Of a stretch of DNA of 64,000 nt, positions 30,231 through 42,360 are shown one piece after another. Numbering within the stretch: the stretch's first letter is position 1; the number at the start of each line of letters is the position of its first letter. The position numbers were made by a program, and so were the translations under genes. The DNA is taken from contig OZ005689.1 of the NCBI GenBank assembly GCA_963930775.1, positions 11,501,079 to 11,565,078 on the forward strand. Direction: 5' to 3'. The notes below the pieces were generated by a model. The model did not search any database, was not told where the DNA came from, and saw only the letters and a program-made list of their open reading frames with translations. Origin of the DNA: Cliona cf. orientalis. Lineage: Eukaryota > Porifera > Demospongiae > Clionaida > Clionaidae.

Positions 30231-31190
30231 GGTGTGTAAAACTAAAATATCAGTTAACACACTCCTAAACTTTACCCTGAAAACAAGATATGCTCAGACA
30301 CCTCCCCATTCACAGATTAATATACACAATTTACATATCTTCCCATAGAGTACAATTAGATTGAAAGTGAAAGTAGCTAGTATCAGAATAAACCATCCTT
30401 GTTCCTCTATACTGACATAAAATATAGCTTCAGAAGCAGTGTGAGACAAAAATAAAATAATGGTAATCATTCCTATTTTTTATAATTCTGTGTTTCTTCC
30501 AATTATGGTAGTGAGCTCATGTAAGTTGTATCTAGAAACTGAAAGTTAATTAATCCAAATTATTATAATTAGCGTATTATTTCTGGTGGCTCAACAGCAA
30601 TTGTTTAAATATTAGATCAAAACTACCATTGTTACCGAAACTTGTAACTATGTACACTTTGATAGGTGTACAAGGTCATGATCACATAAATTTGAAAGTC
30701 ATATCTTTATCAAACTGAATCCCTACGCTTGCTATAATATTATATGCGGTGCAATCAAAGCTGACTATCCTGAGCCATAGGGGATGTTTTCTCCCACATG
30801 CAAGTCGAGAACACGCACTGAAGGATAGCACGAACAAGTTGACATCAATAAGTACATGATAACCAAGAAAAGCAAGCTTAAGGATGTATAGTGAATGTGC
30901 ATGATTATCCCTACAAATCTTGTTTGTGTAAATTCTGACCCTGCCATCATCTACTTCATCCTTCAATTTTATTCAATTATTTTATACTTGTTTATATTAG
31001 AAACCATATACAGGATATACAGCGATCAGTCATGTAGCTGAACGTAAACACAGGGAATCAGTCAGTTTACAATAATAATGCTACTCTACACCACTGGGTA
31101 GAACCCATATAGGCGTAGGAAGATGTATGTGCAAAGATTCGTGAAACGAGGCCATGTGACCACATGTGTACAAATAATAATATTATTATA
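30231..31190. other. No gene seen; dispersed repeat at 30715-30965
   Basis: Contains an inverted copy of the acacaaacaagattt...ccctacgcttgc repeat also at 14700 and 39190, and a gccatatacaggat-type tract shared with 42715-42800. No supported exon. Confidence 0.4.
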
Positions 31191-31615
31191 TGTGACCTGC
31201 TCTGAGAAAAGGGACCACTCGGGATATTTCATAAAAATTGAATTTTTAGCATAGATTGATAGCTTTGTGTGTGCTGAATCCAATGGTGCAAGTTTCATGA
31301 AAAAATATCAATCACAAGTGGAATTATGACCATTTTTATACACGCAGGTAGATATATTCGTTTTTCGGAAAATGCACATATTTAATCAAATTTTGTATTA
31401 AGTTGTATGTGTCCGAGTAATTGTTTGCACCCAAGCATTACGATAGTTTACAGCAACTACATAAACATAGCATATCAATATGAAACTAAAATTCTACATT
31501 TTCTGGTAGACTAAAATACAGAAAAATGATAAATATTTATTTTCCCCACGTTTTAGCTATTATTGTAAAATTAAAATTTTATCCCAAGTGGTCCCTTTTC
31601 TCAGAGCAGGTCACA
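31191..31615. mobile_element. TGTGACCTGCTCTGAG MITE, TA target
   Basis: tgtgacctgctctgagaaaa (31191) and its complement (ending 31615), with perfect pairing for about 36 bp to gggaccact, are flanked on both sides by TA. The internal 350 bp is AT-rich with no ORF. A single diverged end (tgaccagctatgagaaaagg) at about 49842 belongs to the same group. Confidence 0.8.
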
Positions 31616-32490
31616 TATTATTACATGCATTTGTATCACAATGTATGATATTTTATGTGCATGCATATTGTGTGATGGTTTGTGAATGTGTGTACCATAA
31701 TTATTATATGCAATATATAATAATAATATTACGGTATTATGATAGTGGTTGCAATAACTCGTATTATTATATAGTATAGTACTAATACTGTAATCTGATT
31801 GGTCAATTAGCGTAGAATAATTCACGGTATTCCACTGCGCCAGAACGCGCAATGCGCGTAGTTGAGCTCCACACAGTAACCATGGCGATTCAAACAAAAA
31901 AGAATGGCGACATCAAATCAGTAGTCCAGAATAACGCTATGGTTAGGTAAGCTCTATTGCTAGCTCTGTCCAACAGACTCTCAGGCATTCACAAACGGAT
32001 AGAAGAAAGCTAGTTCGACCGCTCACAATGACGGCCACGTTGTAGCGGTGGCCATCACTAGCCTACATGCAGCCTGACTAGCTAGTACTGTACAGTGAAC
32101 ACCAGTAGTCTATAGGCAGAGTGGTCTATGCATGGGTTCCTTATAGACTCACCAGCTTATTTTCCACTCCAAAGCTGTTTAAAACTTGTCACGTTCGTCG
32201 ATGTGCGGCGCCATGGCTGGCTGCCTTTCGCGCGAACCCAGCTGTGCCTTGTCAGCAGTGAATCAAGCGTGAAGAGGGCGGTGCCTAAGATGACGTGGCC
32301 ACAGAGTGGTAATTGGTTGACATGACAATGTGTGGTCAGAGTACATGCACACACCAGAGTAATATAGGCAAGTGCGCGGTGGCTGTGCTGTAGCAATTCC
32401 TATAATGTCTCTCTGAGTCTGAGATACAGCCATTGATTCCTAGCTAGCACTACAGTTATTAGTCCTATTCTATTATAATAAAACAACAAT
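31616..32490. other. No gene seen
   Basis: Short frames on both strands lack motifs. A GC-richer patch (32190-32300) shows no exon structure. Confidence 0.4.
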
Positions 32491-32624
32491 TGCACACTCC
32501 TTCTCATTGAATAGTGTGTTTATTACTACCCTCGGTGTGAATATTCCACTCGGCCTTCGGCCTCGTGGAATATACCCACACCTTGGGTAGTAATAAATCA
32601 CACTATTCAATGAAGGAGTGTGCA
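32491..32624. repeat. Near-perfect 134-bp hairpin
   Basis: tgcacactccttctcattga...ttattactaccc pairs with gggtagtaataaa...tgaaggagtgtgca; a second inner hairpin (ggccttcggcc) forms the loop. It is a foldback MITE or a hairpin-RNA source; the target duplication is unclear. Confidence 0.75.
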
Positions 32625-32633
32625 ATAATTGTA

Positions 32634-32890
32634 TATTATTCATACTGTCATGATCACTACAGTATATATTACAGGTTTCAGTTCTGGCAAGCAACACTGA
32701 GACTCAAAAGTAAGGAGAACACAAAGATAAGGTGAGTTTGATCAATTAGCTAATCATAACACACCATTTCTTTAATACTATGAGTCAATTATGTAGGAAG
32801 TGTATTAGCTAAATTCAGCGTGGTCCAGGCTACAGTATATTATATTGTAATTTAGATGCCAGAAAAAATAGTTCCAATCCCACTTAGCGC
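32634..32890 (+). repeat. Family M repeat, left flank of the piggyBac element
   Basis: It matches 46300-46465 (ttacaggtttcagttc, caacactgagactca, aaggtgagtttga) followed directly by 52500-52590 (tagctaattcagcatggtcc, attccaatcccatttagcac). The two halves at 46 and 52 kb are separated by 6 kb. Here they are contiguous up to TTAA at 32891, where the piggyBac element begins. Confidence 0.75.
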
Positions 32891-33036
32891 TTAACTCTTT
32901 AACCCCGAATGTCACATTTATGTGACATTCTACCGTGTACCGCCTTTACCGAATGTCACGTTTAGGTGACTTTGTAATAGATCATGAATATCGTACTGTA
33001 GCGGGCAAAGCGCGCTATTATCTCGACTTATTCCAC

Positions 33037-33046
33037 TATATATAAG
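33037..33046 (+). promoter_or_regulatory. Possible TATA box of the transposase gene
   Basis: TATATATAAG lies about 255 nt before the ATG at 33301 and inside the element. No other obvious core promoter is nearby. Confidence 0.4.
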
Positions 33047-33300
33047 CTCAGAGAAGTAGCGCAAGTACTACTTACTCGTAGTAGAGTTGATTGAAGAGTG
33101 ATAGACACAGCTGTTGTTGGCACAACTTACATTACCACATTACACAAGATAACTACAGAAGACACGCATGCGCCGGTTGATGAAAGAGCGCGATCTATGC
33201 ACCTGTTAGTGTTGGCGCTGCTGTTGCACCTGCTAAGTGTCTGTGGCTAGATAGACAGCCCCCAATTCACTCAATATAGCTGGAAGTGGTAGCACTGATA

Positions 33301-33548
33301 ATGGCTTCAAGGAGATGGGATGCAGAAGAGATTGTAGACATGCTTAGTGATGTTGATACTGAGGACAGTGATGATGATCTAGGAGAGCCAATATGCCCTG
33401 GTAGTGATATTGAGTTTCCACTTCCAGACAGCAATGAAGAAAGGTATTACTTTTTTTATAATACAATTATTATTACTTTATTATTATTATTATTATTGAT
33501 TGATTGATTGATCAAAATGCACAAAATGGGAGGGGCTGGAATAATATT

Positions 33549-33588
<40 letters not shown>

Positions 33589-35596
33589 GTGTGTGTGTGT
33601 GCGTGTGTGTGTGTGTGTGCGTGTGTGTGTGTGCATGTATGAGGAATGCACTTGCATGCCTACGTAGTGAGAGTAGATATGAGAGATATCTAACAAACTA
33701 GTAGGATTGAAGATAACGTGGAGGACTTGGAGTCTTCAACTTCTGCTGATGATACACAAGATATGGATGTTTCAGGTCAGCACCTGTGTATGAATAATTA
33801 TTTCAAAAATAATAAGCAAATTATGCATGTATAGTTATTATTTTAGTGAATGTAATGTACATGTAGGCCAATCACATGGGGAAAGTTCAAGTGACTCTAC
33901 TGAAGAGAGTGCAATGGGACGAAGCAGTCAAGTTAGGGGTCGGGGTCGGGGTCGAGGTCGAGGCCGAGGTCGAGGTAGAGGCCGGGGTAGAGGCCGAGGA
34001 CGTGGGCGAGGTCAATACAGCAGGAGAGGTACAGGTAGGGGTCAGGGTCAAAGACGTCATTCACCCAGTGCAAGACAACCCAGCGATAGTGATCAGTGGA
34101 CTGAGGCAACTACTGACGTACATGTGGAGCAATTCACAGAGAGTGTTGGTCCAAACGTCCCAATTTCAGCACGCATTTTTGATATTTTCAAGCTTTTTTT
34201 CACTGTGAGCCTCATTGACCTCATAGTTGAACAAACCAACCTGTATGCCAGCCAAGTTATGGATGCTTCTCACTATCAGCAGTGGTCTAAGGTGACTGCT
34301 GATGAAATCTGGGCCTATTTCGGCTTCATGATTTTGATGGGAATCAATCGACTGCCTGCCATTGCCGACTATTGGAAGCTAGACCCCACCTATAGGTATG
34401 GCCCAATAGCAGATAGAATCACAAGAGATCGATTCCTCGAAATATCCCGTTACTTACACTTCGTGGATAACACCACTTTGCTTCCTAGAACAGATCCAAA
34501 CTATGATAAGCTGGGTAAGATCAGGCCGGTTGTAGACCATGTATCAAACCAGTTTCTTACAGCATACAACCCACACAGAGAAGCCTCAATTGACGAGGCA
34601 ATGGTAGCTTTCAAAGGAAGATCCTCAATGAAACAATATGTACCTAAGAAACCCGTCAAGAGAGGCTTCAAGGTGTGGGTTAGGGCCGATGCAGTATCTG
34701 GATACGTTAGTGAATTTGACATTTACACTGGCAAAGTTCCTGGAGAGCGTGAATTTGGATTAGGAGGCAATGTGGTGAAGAGACTGACACGCAACATAAC
34801 TGGCCGTCATTACATTGTATATTGTGACAACTTCTTTAACAGTGTTACTTTGTTTGAGGACCTTTTGAAAGACGGTATTTACGCATGTGGAACATATAAC
34901 CACACTAGGAAATGCTACCCAAAGAGTCTCAAAATGCATGCCAAGTCTGGTTTCAAGACCCGAGGGGAGTACAAGTACAGACAGCGAGGCAACTTACTTG
35001 TATCGCTGTGGCAAGACACAAAGACAGTGTCTTGCCTGTCAACCAACGTGTCCTCCGCCGAAGTTACAGTCCGCAGACGTCAGAAGGATGGTAGTCGAGT
35101 AGAGGTACCCTGTCCCCTTGCCATCAGAATCTATAATGAGTTTATGGCGGGCGTGGACAAAAATGATCAACTCAGAGGATATTACTCGGTCCGAACAAAG
35201 TCGAGAAAAAGTTACAAATACCTGTTTTGGTTTATTTTTGACGTAGCCATTGTAAATTCCTTCATCCTGTACCGTCTATCACCTGCTGTGGGAAGAAAAA
35301 AAACAATGAAGGAATTTCGTGTCGAGCTTGCTATGCAAATGATTGGCAGCTACAATACAAGGAAGTACAAGGGGCGCCCTCATAAAAACCAACAGAGCCG
35401 AGCAAGGCGAATGAAGGTCCCTCATTACCCCTCCAAAGCACCACGAGGAAGGTGCCGATCATGTGCTCAAGTAGGCAAGAGGACCACAACCACGTGGTGG
35501 TGTGAAGAGTGCAAGCTAAGGCTTTGCCACACTGGGGATGGAGCTACAGACTGCTTTTTGAAACACCACCTCTCCAAAGGACTGTACAATGAGTAA
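33301..35596 (+). CDS. piggyBac transposase (three exons)
   Basis: join(33301..33443, 33705..33775, 33867..35596), 1944 nt, 647 residues. The GT/AG junctions keep the frame (AG|G and G|GC codons). Residues 1-72 are acidic. An (Arg-Gly) repeat of about 13 units follows (about 85-115). The DDE_Tnp_1_7-type core has the catalytic aspartates in SIDEAM (314), YCDNFF (392) and GVDKND (502, with a further Asp at 505). The spacing of the first two (78) equals the insect enzyme as I recall it. The C-terminus is a Cys-rich zinc-binding domain (CRSC, CEEC, CHTG). It would cut and paste at TTAA sites precisely. No disabling change is visible. Intron 1 carries a long (GT)n tract. Confidence 0.85.
33549..33634. 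repeat. (GT)n microsatellite in transposase intron 1
   Basis: About 40 GT units interrupted by a few GCGT, inside the 261-nt first intron. Confidence 0.9.
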
Positions 35597-35639
35597 CAAT
35601 CACTCTCAGTTGGCATGCATGCATGCATGTCTATTCCTA

Positions 35640-35730
35640 TCCCCTCACTCTCACATGCTCACTCACCTCTCTCATATTCTCACTCACCTCTCTCTCTCTC
35701 TCACTCACACACTCTCTCTCACTAACATCA
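35640..35730. repeat. CT/CA-rich low-complexity tract
   Basis: ctcactcacctctctct-type repeats lie in the 3' UTR of the transposase, upstream of its AATAAA. Confidence 0.7.
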
Positions 35731-35798
35731 TCACACAAACTGACCAAGCTATATATAATATTGTGTATTTATGTGCATGTACATGCATATCTTATTCT

Positions 35799-35804
35799 AA
35801 TAAA
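35799..35804 (+). promoter_or_regulatory. Probable polyadenylation signal of the transposase
   Basis: AATAAA lies 203 nt downstream of the TAA stop at 35594-35596. Confidence 0.5.
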
Positions 35805-35995
35805 AGCCCCCCACATGTTTGGGAGGCTAATGACGGTAAATAACAGTTCTCAACCATTTTCTAATACTTACGCTTACCGTTTTGATGCTGCAAATGTTGA
35901 CAACATGGTCCACATCAAGATCGCCGGATGGAGAATATCAAGGTTCGCTCAGTGACTCGGGTAAGTAGGCGGCGATCCGCAACTCGGCTATCTAC

Positions 35996-36271
35996 CTAGT
36001 GAATCGCCGTCTAGATCCAATGAAAAATATTTTACTGACTCCAGCGAATTCTTCTGACTATTGCTGTTGTTCTGATCATCGAACGGTGTCCGTATGATAA
36101 GAATACACCGTTCACTTTCCCTATCAAACTGAACTGGTTCAAAGGTCACGTTTACCGCTAAATAATTCAGTAATTCGGTGTCCGCGCAATAATTACGTAT
36201 ATTAGTAGCTAAAGAGTTAAACAAGATTGATGAAATATCACGACAGGTGCCTAAACTTAGGGTGGTGCTAG
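35996..36271 (-). CDS. Orphan phase 1-1 exon candidate, unknown extracellular-type domain
   Basis: Acceptor catatttggcag, donor ctag|gtagat, 276 nt, 92 codons, phase 1-1 like the receptor exons. It encodes a mixed polar/hydrophobic sequence with three Cys (GTCRD, NYCAD, ERCIL) and a VNVTFEPV sequon. I do not recognise a family and found no neighbouring exon. It overlaps the proposed right end of the piggyBac element (36207), so either this exon or that boundary is wrong. Confidence 0.3.
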
Positions 36272-36356
36272 CTGCCAAATATGAGTTCGACAGAATGGAA
36301 ATCATGGGTATCATAATGATCATCTATAGTTCCTGGCCATCACTGTTATGCACTTA

Positions 36357-36633
36357 TCAATTGTTTGCCCCACCTGTCCTACCTGGGGCAATGGTTTGAC
36401 ACATGTTAGTTGTACTGGCCCCACCCCTTGGAGAGACCAACATTGATAAATCCCGAGATGAATTGATCGGTTTAAGTCTTCTAGTTCACAACACACCCCT
36501 GGTAGAGGATAAGAACTATTGTCAGCATGGCAGCTGCTCAGGTGCATATGACATTTGTCCCACCCCTTGGGCCATATTTTGGTGTCCCTATATACCACTC
36601 CCCCATCTTTGGCCCAGATGGGCAAACAATTGA
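36357..36633. repeat. Imperfect inverted repeat
   Basis: caattgtttgcccc (36358) is mirrored by gggcaaacaattg (36621-36633). The following 36650-36715 (gctatatctggcgactttta) resembles 53710-53815. Probably MITE remnants; a dispersed repeat (ctataagtagggatggcc) follows at about 36738. Confidence 0.45.
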
Positions 36634-36779
36634 TTGGTGCATTGCATTTAAGTTTTCCCCGAAATCTGGATATTGGGATACAAGTTGCTGGGTAGCTATA
36701 TCTGGCGACTTTTATATTATCATAGAGTCGGTAGACTCTATAAGTAGGGATGGCCCGGATATGCCATATATGTAATACA

Positions 36780-37232
36780 AAAAAAAAAACGTTAATAACT
36801 CAGAACAACTTGAATTTTAAGATTTTTAACTTTCATATTCGTAATCTACGCCAAAATATCTATCTATCAAGCCCCAAAACATCCATAGAAACCGTCAGGT
36901 ACGCCTGAATCAGCCGTTTTTACGTTTGTAAAAAACGTGCATTTTGTCAATCTTCTTTCTTTCATCTTATCCAGGGCTAGCTCAAGACTGGCATGACTTT
37001 TCACCTTAGTTTAACAATAAATCTGCTCCGTTTTGTTGAGCGTAGGTCTATGGCACGCTACTTCTGTCATCATGAAAGTCGCTGAATCGTGGGTTTACGC
37101 AGCGTGCTTAATTAGTGGGTGTGTCCGCCACGCCATTTTGTCATATAATGCGCATGCTCCGACAATGTTGCCATGGTGAAGTCATGTGACCGAAATCAGT
37201 GGCGCTCGGGCTCAAGCGCTGATGGTGAACTC
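36780..37232. other. No gene seen
   Basis: AT-rich spacer. It includes a tract (36950-37000) related in inverted orientation to 3755-3810. No exon recognised. Confidence 0.4.
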
Positions 37233-38180
37233 AGTCTGCACGCAGGGGTATAGATTTGGCCTGATTTCTTTACATGCACGCGCGCCGCAGCGCCCACGCT
37301 CAATTATGATGTCAGCAGGTGTGGTTAATTAAGTTCAATTAGTATTCCCATTGACTGTGTACGGAGCGCTCTTACCGCACGCGCGATAACTAATTGTTTT
37401 GCCGGGAATGGGCACTGTACCTGCCAGAATCCAGTCCAAAGTGAACAAAATCCAATCTTCAAGTTGATTTTTCTTCCTTTCTGTACGGAGTTATACTACC
37501 CCAGGGCCACATACTGTAGTACTGGTGGTAAGGTAAGTATACGGAGAGTAAGAAGGGTGGGAGTGGCTTTGCCCAAAAACGAGCAAAAATCAAAGTTGGC
37601 AGTAAACATAAATTATCAAAAATAGGGGTATAAACTTTATTACACAACAACAAAACTATACAGGGTATGAAACTGAGAAATGTTTTGTATCTTCATGGGG
37701 TCCAGTAGTCTTCATCTGTCCTGTGTTGGAGCTCCAGGCCTCTGTTTAGCAAGAGTAGCGTGGCCGTGAAAAATCGCCGATTTTTCAATAATCGAGGGTG
37801 CTGTATCTCACTATCTGTAAGAAGTCAAGGTTATTCAGTCATACACACACTTCTTTACATGCTTAACTAAAGTTACATCCAGCTAAAACAGCTTCAGCTA
37901 CCTTTGCCCAAAAACGAGCAAAAATCAAAGTTGGCCAAATTGCTAATTCAGCGTTTCCCGTGAAAAATCGGGGAAAGAATAAAAATTTACAGAAATACTG
38001 AACATCATACGAAAATATAATCTTACTTCTTACCTCGAAGCACTTATCCACCCTTCAGAGCCGTTCTTGTGAAGAAAAAACATGCTGATACTGTAGCTAC
38101 TCCATTTCTTGCACACTCGCATGGTCAATTTATGATGACGTAATCGGGTAAAGAAATATTGACCCCTGCGTGCAGACTGA
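37233..38180. mobile_element. Foldback-like element with internal direct duplication
   Basis: agtctgcacgcaggggtata (37233) pairs with the complement at about 38160 (acccctgcgtgcagact). A tttgcccaaaaacgagcaaa block occurs twice (37568 and 37909). No ORF. It is followed by 38186-38330, an interior piece of the CAGTGGCG-ended family (aaacttactggcctataaaa). Confidence 0.45.
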
Positions 38181-38330
38181 CTGTTGAACTGCTGGCTACT
38201 ATCAACAATAAACTTACTGGCCTATAAAATTCGCTCCCTAATAAGTTTTACATCACTACTCCGCGTGAAACAGCCTTCTTTCAAATTTGTCAGCCAGCTA
38301 TCTTCAGGAACAAGTCAAGTTAAAGAGCTG

Positions 38331-39394
38331 AAAGGGTGTGGCTATCACGTCGACCGTATGTCTTCGAGCAAGAGTATTTAATATAAAGAGGAGGAGAGCT
38401 TCTAGTACAGTCACCAGCAGCTATGTCTCGAGAGTCCCACTGATGCAATTATATGTGATGCACTGAATGAAGACATCCCGTCCAAAGACTGGATCAGTTT
38501 ACTGCACTTGACAGGCCGAGACTAGATCCCATCCCTCGCTGTATACAAAATTCCTCAATGATGCCTTCCTGAAATTCTATCATAAAGCACATTCGGACAT
38601 TTTGACGTGTTCAACCCTCTATTGTATTATTATTGTTATTGACCTCTGTGAAATAAATCACATGACCTTTGTACTATTATGATTGTGGAAGTTGAATACA
38701 CAATATTTAATATTAGCCTTCATGGTACCAGATTGTCTCTGGTCAGTACCATCAGTGTTACCATGCACTCCAGGGTCTTCTGACAGTCCCATAACCTTGA
38801 AATGTATGCCAGTACTAGGCCAACCTTTGATGCAGATGGGCCCGGATGTATGTAGGAACTGATTTGAACTTCAAAATTTGCCCACTTGCCCAGTTCTCCT
38901 GAACACACTAGCTATAATATTATGACACACAGCATACACATGCACTCACATACACAAAGTAACACATCATAAACTGGTACAAGATGCATGGCCGGTGATA
39001 ATGAAAATACATGCACTGAGACTGAATCTGATCATGGTAGCTGTAATCATTGACAACGAAGTTGATAGCTAGTCTAATGGGCAAACCATGCAAGGTGGTA
39101 TAATTATAATATGAATCATTAGTTGCCCAGAGTGCAATAAAAAAAGGAACAGTAACAAGTATAAAAAAGAATTGAAAATTAAAGGATGAAGTAGGGATGG
39201 TAGGACCAAAAAATACACAAACAAGATTTGTAGGGATAATCACATCAACTATACATCCCTACGCTTGCTTTTTGAGTAGCTTTAATTATATGGATAATTA
39301 AACTAACCAGTAACCCAACAGTCATCATGATTAAAAATAATAGGATTTTCTTTCACATAGCTACTATGTCAAAATTGTTGTACTCTATGGGAAG
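38331..39394. other. No gene seen; dispersed repeat at 39180-39270
   Basis: 39180-39270 matches the repeats near 14700 and 30885. No supported coding region. Confidence 0.4.
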
Positions 39395-42360
39395 ATTTCG
39401 GATGGTGAGCGAGCGAAGGAACTCCTTCCACTGTTGGACGATGAGCAATTCCGTGCTGTGAGTCAGATGGGCCTCATTGGGAGCACGTAGTATGCAGTGA
39501 TTACTTGGGGCAGATTTTCTGAAGCATCATGGCTGTGTGATTATTCTTCAAAGACACCAGTTGTTGGCTGAGGAGGGGGGGGGGGAGGGGGATGCTGTCG
39601 CGCTACAATCTCTGACTCGGACGCCAGAAACACTCTCTGTCTATCCCATTTGGATAATGGAAACAGCTGTAACATCAGAGCAACATGAAGTCCAAGTACA
39701 GTTGCAACTTTGAACTATCGAAGGAGAAAGGTGGCAGCATTGAAGACTTCACGGAGATAATGGAGCCAGAGCTAAAGTTCTCTCAGCGACACGGTTTACT
39801 GGTCGATCGAGCAACCAGTAAACCATCTCGACAAGTAAGAATGGGTGTACCATTGCAAGATTCCTTAACCCTACCACTACCCCAATCACAGTGGATCAGT
39901 CAGAGAATGTAGGAAGCTTCCACCCAGTGGAAATCACTGCAGTACACGCTTTGGATGTGCCTGGTTCAAGGCCTCCAATGTCCGAGTCCATACCGGCAGA
40001 AGTAGATGCTGCCATTGCTAAAATGATACCTGGTGTTGAAGATATCATGGGGGAAGAAACTGAGCAGCTAACAGATATTGGCGGGACAGATAAGCTACAA
40101 CATGTGATCAACACAGAGGCCCCCCCCCAATCAAGCCAGATACTACGCCGATTGCCATTCAGTCGTCACCAAGAGGTCAGAGAAATGGTGGACAGGATAT
40201 TGCACAGATTATTGAGCCTGCTCATGGGCTGTGATCTTCACTAATTGTTCTCGTCAAAGAAAAAATGGCTCCACCTGATTCTGTGTCGACTTCCAGTGTC
40301 TGAACAGCATCACCAGGAAGGATGCACACCCCCTTCCAAAAATCAATGACACTTTGGATGCAATCTCAGGGCAAGCTGGTTTTCCACACTAGACCTAGCA
40401 AGTAGATCTGTAATATACTGGCAGGTCGAGCTGGCAAAGTCAGACCAAGAAAAATCTGCCTCCTCTCTATTCCAATTCCGGGTAATGCCATTTGGGCTGT
40501 GCAATGCCCTGAGCACGTTTTAACGTTCAATGGAGCTAGTCCTAACTGGATTACACTGGAGCTCATAACTGTTTTATATAGATAACATCATAATAATATT
40601 CAGCAGGCACGGTTCAGGAGCACTTTCAGCGACTGGTCCATGGAGGTGTTTGAACGTCTAAGGAGTGCTGGACTCAAAGTCAAGCCTAGCAAATGTCATC
40701 TCTTCAGAAGAAGTGTGGACTGACTATCTTGGCCACATCATCTCTAGGGAGGGAGTGCAAACTGACCCTGAGAAAACTGAAAGTGTCACCAACTGGCCAT
40801 CTCCCAACAACGTCAAGGTGCTGCGACAATTTCTAGGGCTGGCATCATACTACCGATGCTTTGTGAAAAACTGCCTTGATTGCAGCACCACTTCACCGTC
40901 TCATAGAAAAGGCAAAGGCCTGGTCATGGACACGAGAAGCTAACAACTGACCCAATAATGGTATTACCCTGATTTGATCTCGAGTTTATAGTGGATTGTA
41001 ATGCCAATTCGGAAGGCCTTGGAGCTACGCTATCCCAGAATCATGATGGGAAAGAATGTGTGAGATCATATGCCAGTACAGCTCTATCAAAAGCAGAACG
41101 GAGATACATACACTGTGCCACTAGAAATGAAATGCTGGCCTTGGTCTGGGCCATCGATCCGTCAATTCTGCCCATATCTCTATGATAAGAAGTTCACTGT
41201 TTGCATTGACCACAATGCTTTGAAGTGGCTGTACAGTTTCCATGAGATAGAGGGTCAAGTGGCAAGTTGGCTAGAAGCCTCGTAGAATATTATGACTTCA
41301 TTGTATAGCACCAGTCCGGGAAACAAGATGTAAACGCAAACTCCCTGTCTAGACTGCATTGTAAACAATACAGATGGATCCCGGGCATCTGCGGTAGCCA
41401 CTCCCACTCAAAATAAGGAATGTCTTGCTGTCTCCCCACCAGCAGTGACCAGCTGTGATTACCAGTGGACACATGAGGAAATTCAATCTTTTCAGGCATC
41501 AGATCCTGACTTGGCTCAAATGATAGGGTGGCTGAAAAATATGACCCTTCCCAAGCACTTCCCCAAGGGAAAAAGTCATGGCCTTCAAAGCCTGTGGGCA
41601 CAACGACAACAGATGACCCTTTTACAATGGCATCCTTTATCGTCAGTGGGAAGATGTTCAAGGAGGTGGCAGAGATAGGCATCTCCAACTTGTAGTGCCA
41701 AGGAGTCAGGTTGATGTGATTTTGAAAGAGATCCACAATGCATGCTTCTACTGGGGGACACCTTAGTGGCGAAAACACTGGATAAGACCCGGAAAAGATT
41801 TTACTGGATAGGCCAGCGTAATGACGTGGAGGAATGGTGCAGAAGATATGAGATATGTGCTTCAAGGAAACCCCCACCAAAGCAACGCCATGCCCCTCTA
41901 CAAATTGACGTCACTGGTAATCCACTAGCTACAGAGAGTTGCAATGGATATCCTAGGGCCATTGCCAGTGACACACCAAAACAACAAATTCATTCTGGTG
42001 ATTGGGGATTACTTCACAAAATGGACGGAAGTATACCCCATACCCCTCATGGAAGCCAGCACTGTGGCAAAAGTTTTTGTCAATGAATTTGTGGCTTGTT
42101 TGGGCGCCCCCAAGACTCTGCACACCGATCAGGGAAGAAATTTTGAGTCAGCTCTAATGAAGAAAGTCTGTCAATTGCTGGGAGTTACGAAGACTAGAAC
42201 AACACCTTAGCATCCGCAATCTGACGAAATGATTGAGAGATTCAACTGCACTCTGCTCTCTATCAGTGATGTGGTATACAGGATAAAGAAAATGGAGCCA
42301 CCCAGATATATTGTAGTGGTTCACTATGATTGACTAAAGCCTTATATCGGTACCAAGCAG
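39395..42360 (+). pseudogene. Decayed Ty3/gypsy gag-pol, different lineage
   Basis: Fragments in shifting frames, in order: Gag-like ELLPLLDDEQF (39420), end of protease (DFLKHHGCVIIL, 39505), RT with FGLCNA near 40490 and [11 protein letters not shown] plus FLGLASYYR (40720-40860), RNase H (DCNANSEGLGATLS, 40990), integrase (DILGPLP, HTDQGRNFES at 41945-42150) and an integrase tail (42220-42345). Many stops and frameshifts; most of protease and much of Gag are missing. No LTRs found. The integrase sequence differs clearly from the intact element at 17.1-21.5 kb. Confidence 0.85.

Larger units (their letters stand above)
32891..36210 (+). mobile_element. piggyBac-type DNA transposon, probably intact
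   Basis: The left boundary is TTAA (32891-32894): the related repeat copy at 52580 keeps the same flank and reads ttagcacttaaataagaac with no insertion. The proposed right boundary is TTAA at 36207-36210: ttaactcttta at the left is mirrored by taaagagttaa at the right, and the following bases resemble the empty site. A gaatgtcac...gtgacattc palindrome lies at 32907-32930, a second at 32951-32974, and a gtcacgttta near 36145. The right boundary is less secure because it cuts a possible exon. Confidence 0.6.

Noticed and set aside
33493..33701. His/Thr- or Cys/Val-repeat proteins over the GT tract
   Set aside because: Pure microsatellite translation within a transposase intron.
35951..35964. 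gtgactcgggtaag as the piggyBac right end
   Set aside because: It partly resembles the inverted left end, but there is no TTAA and the match needs several gaps.
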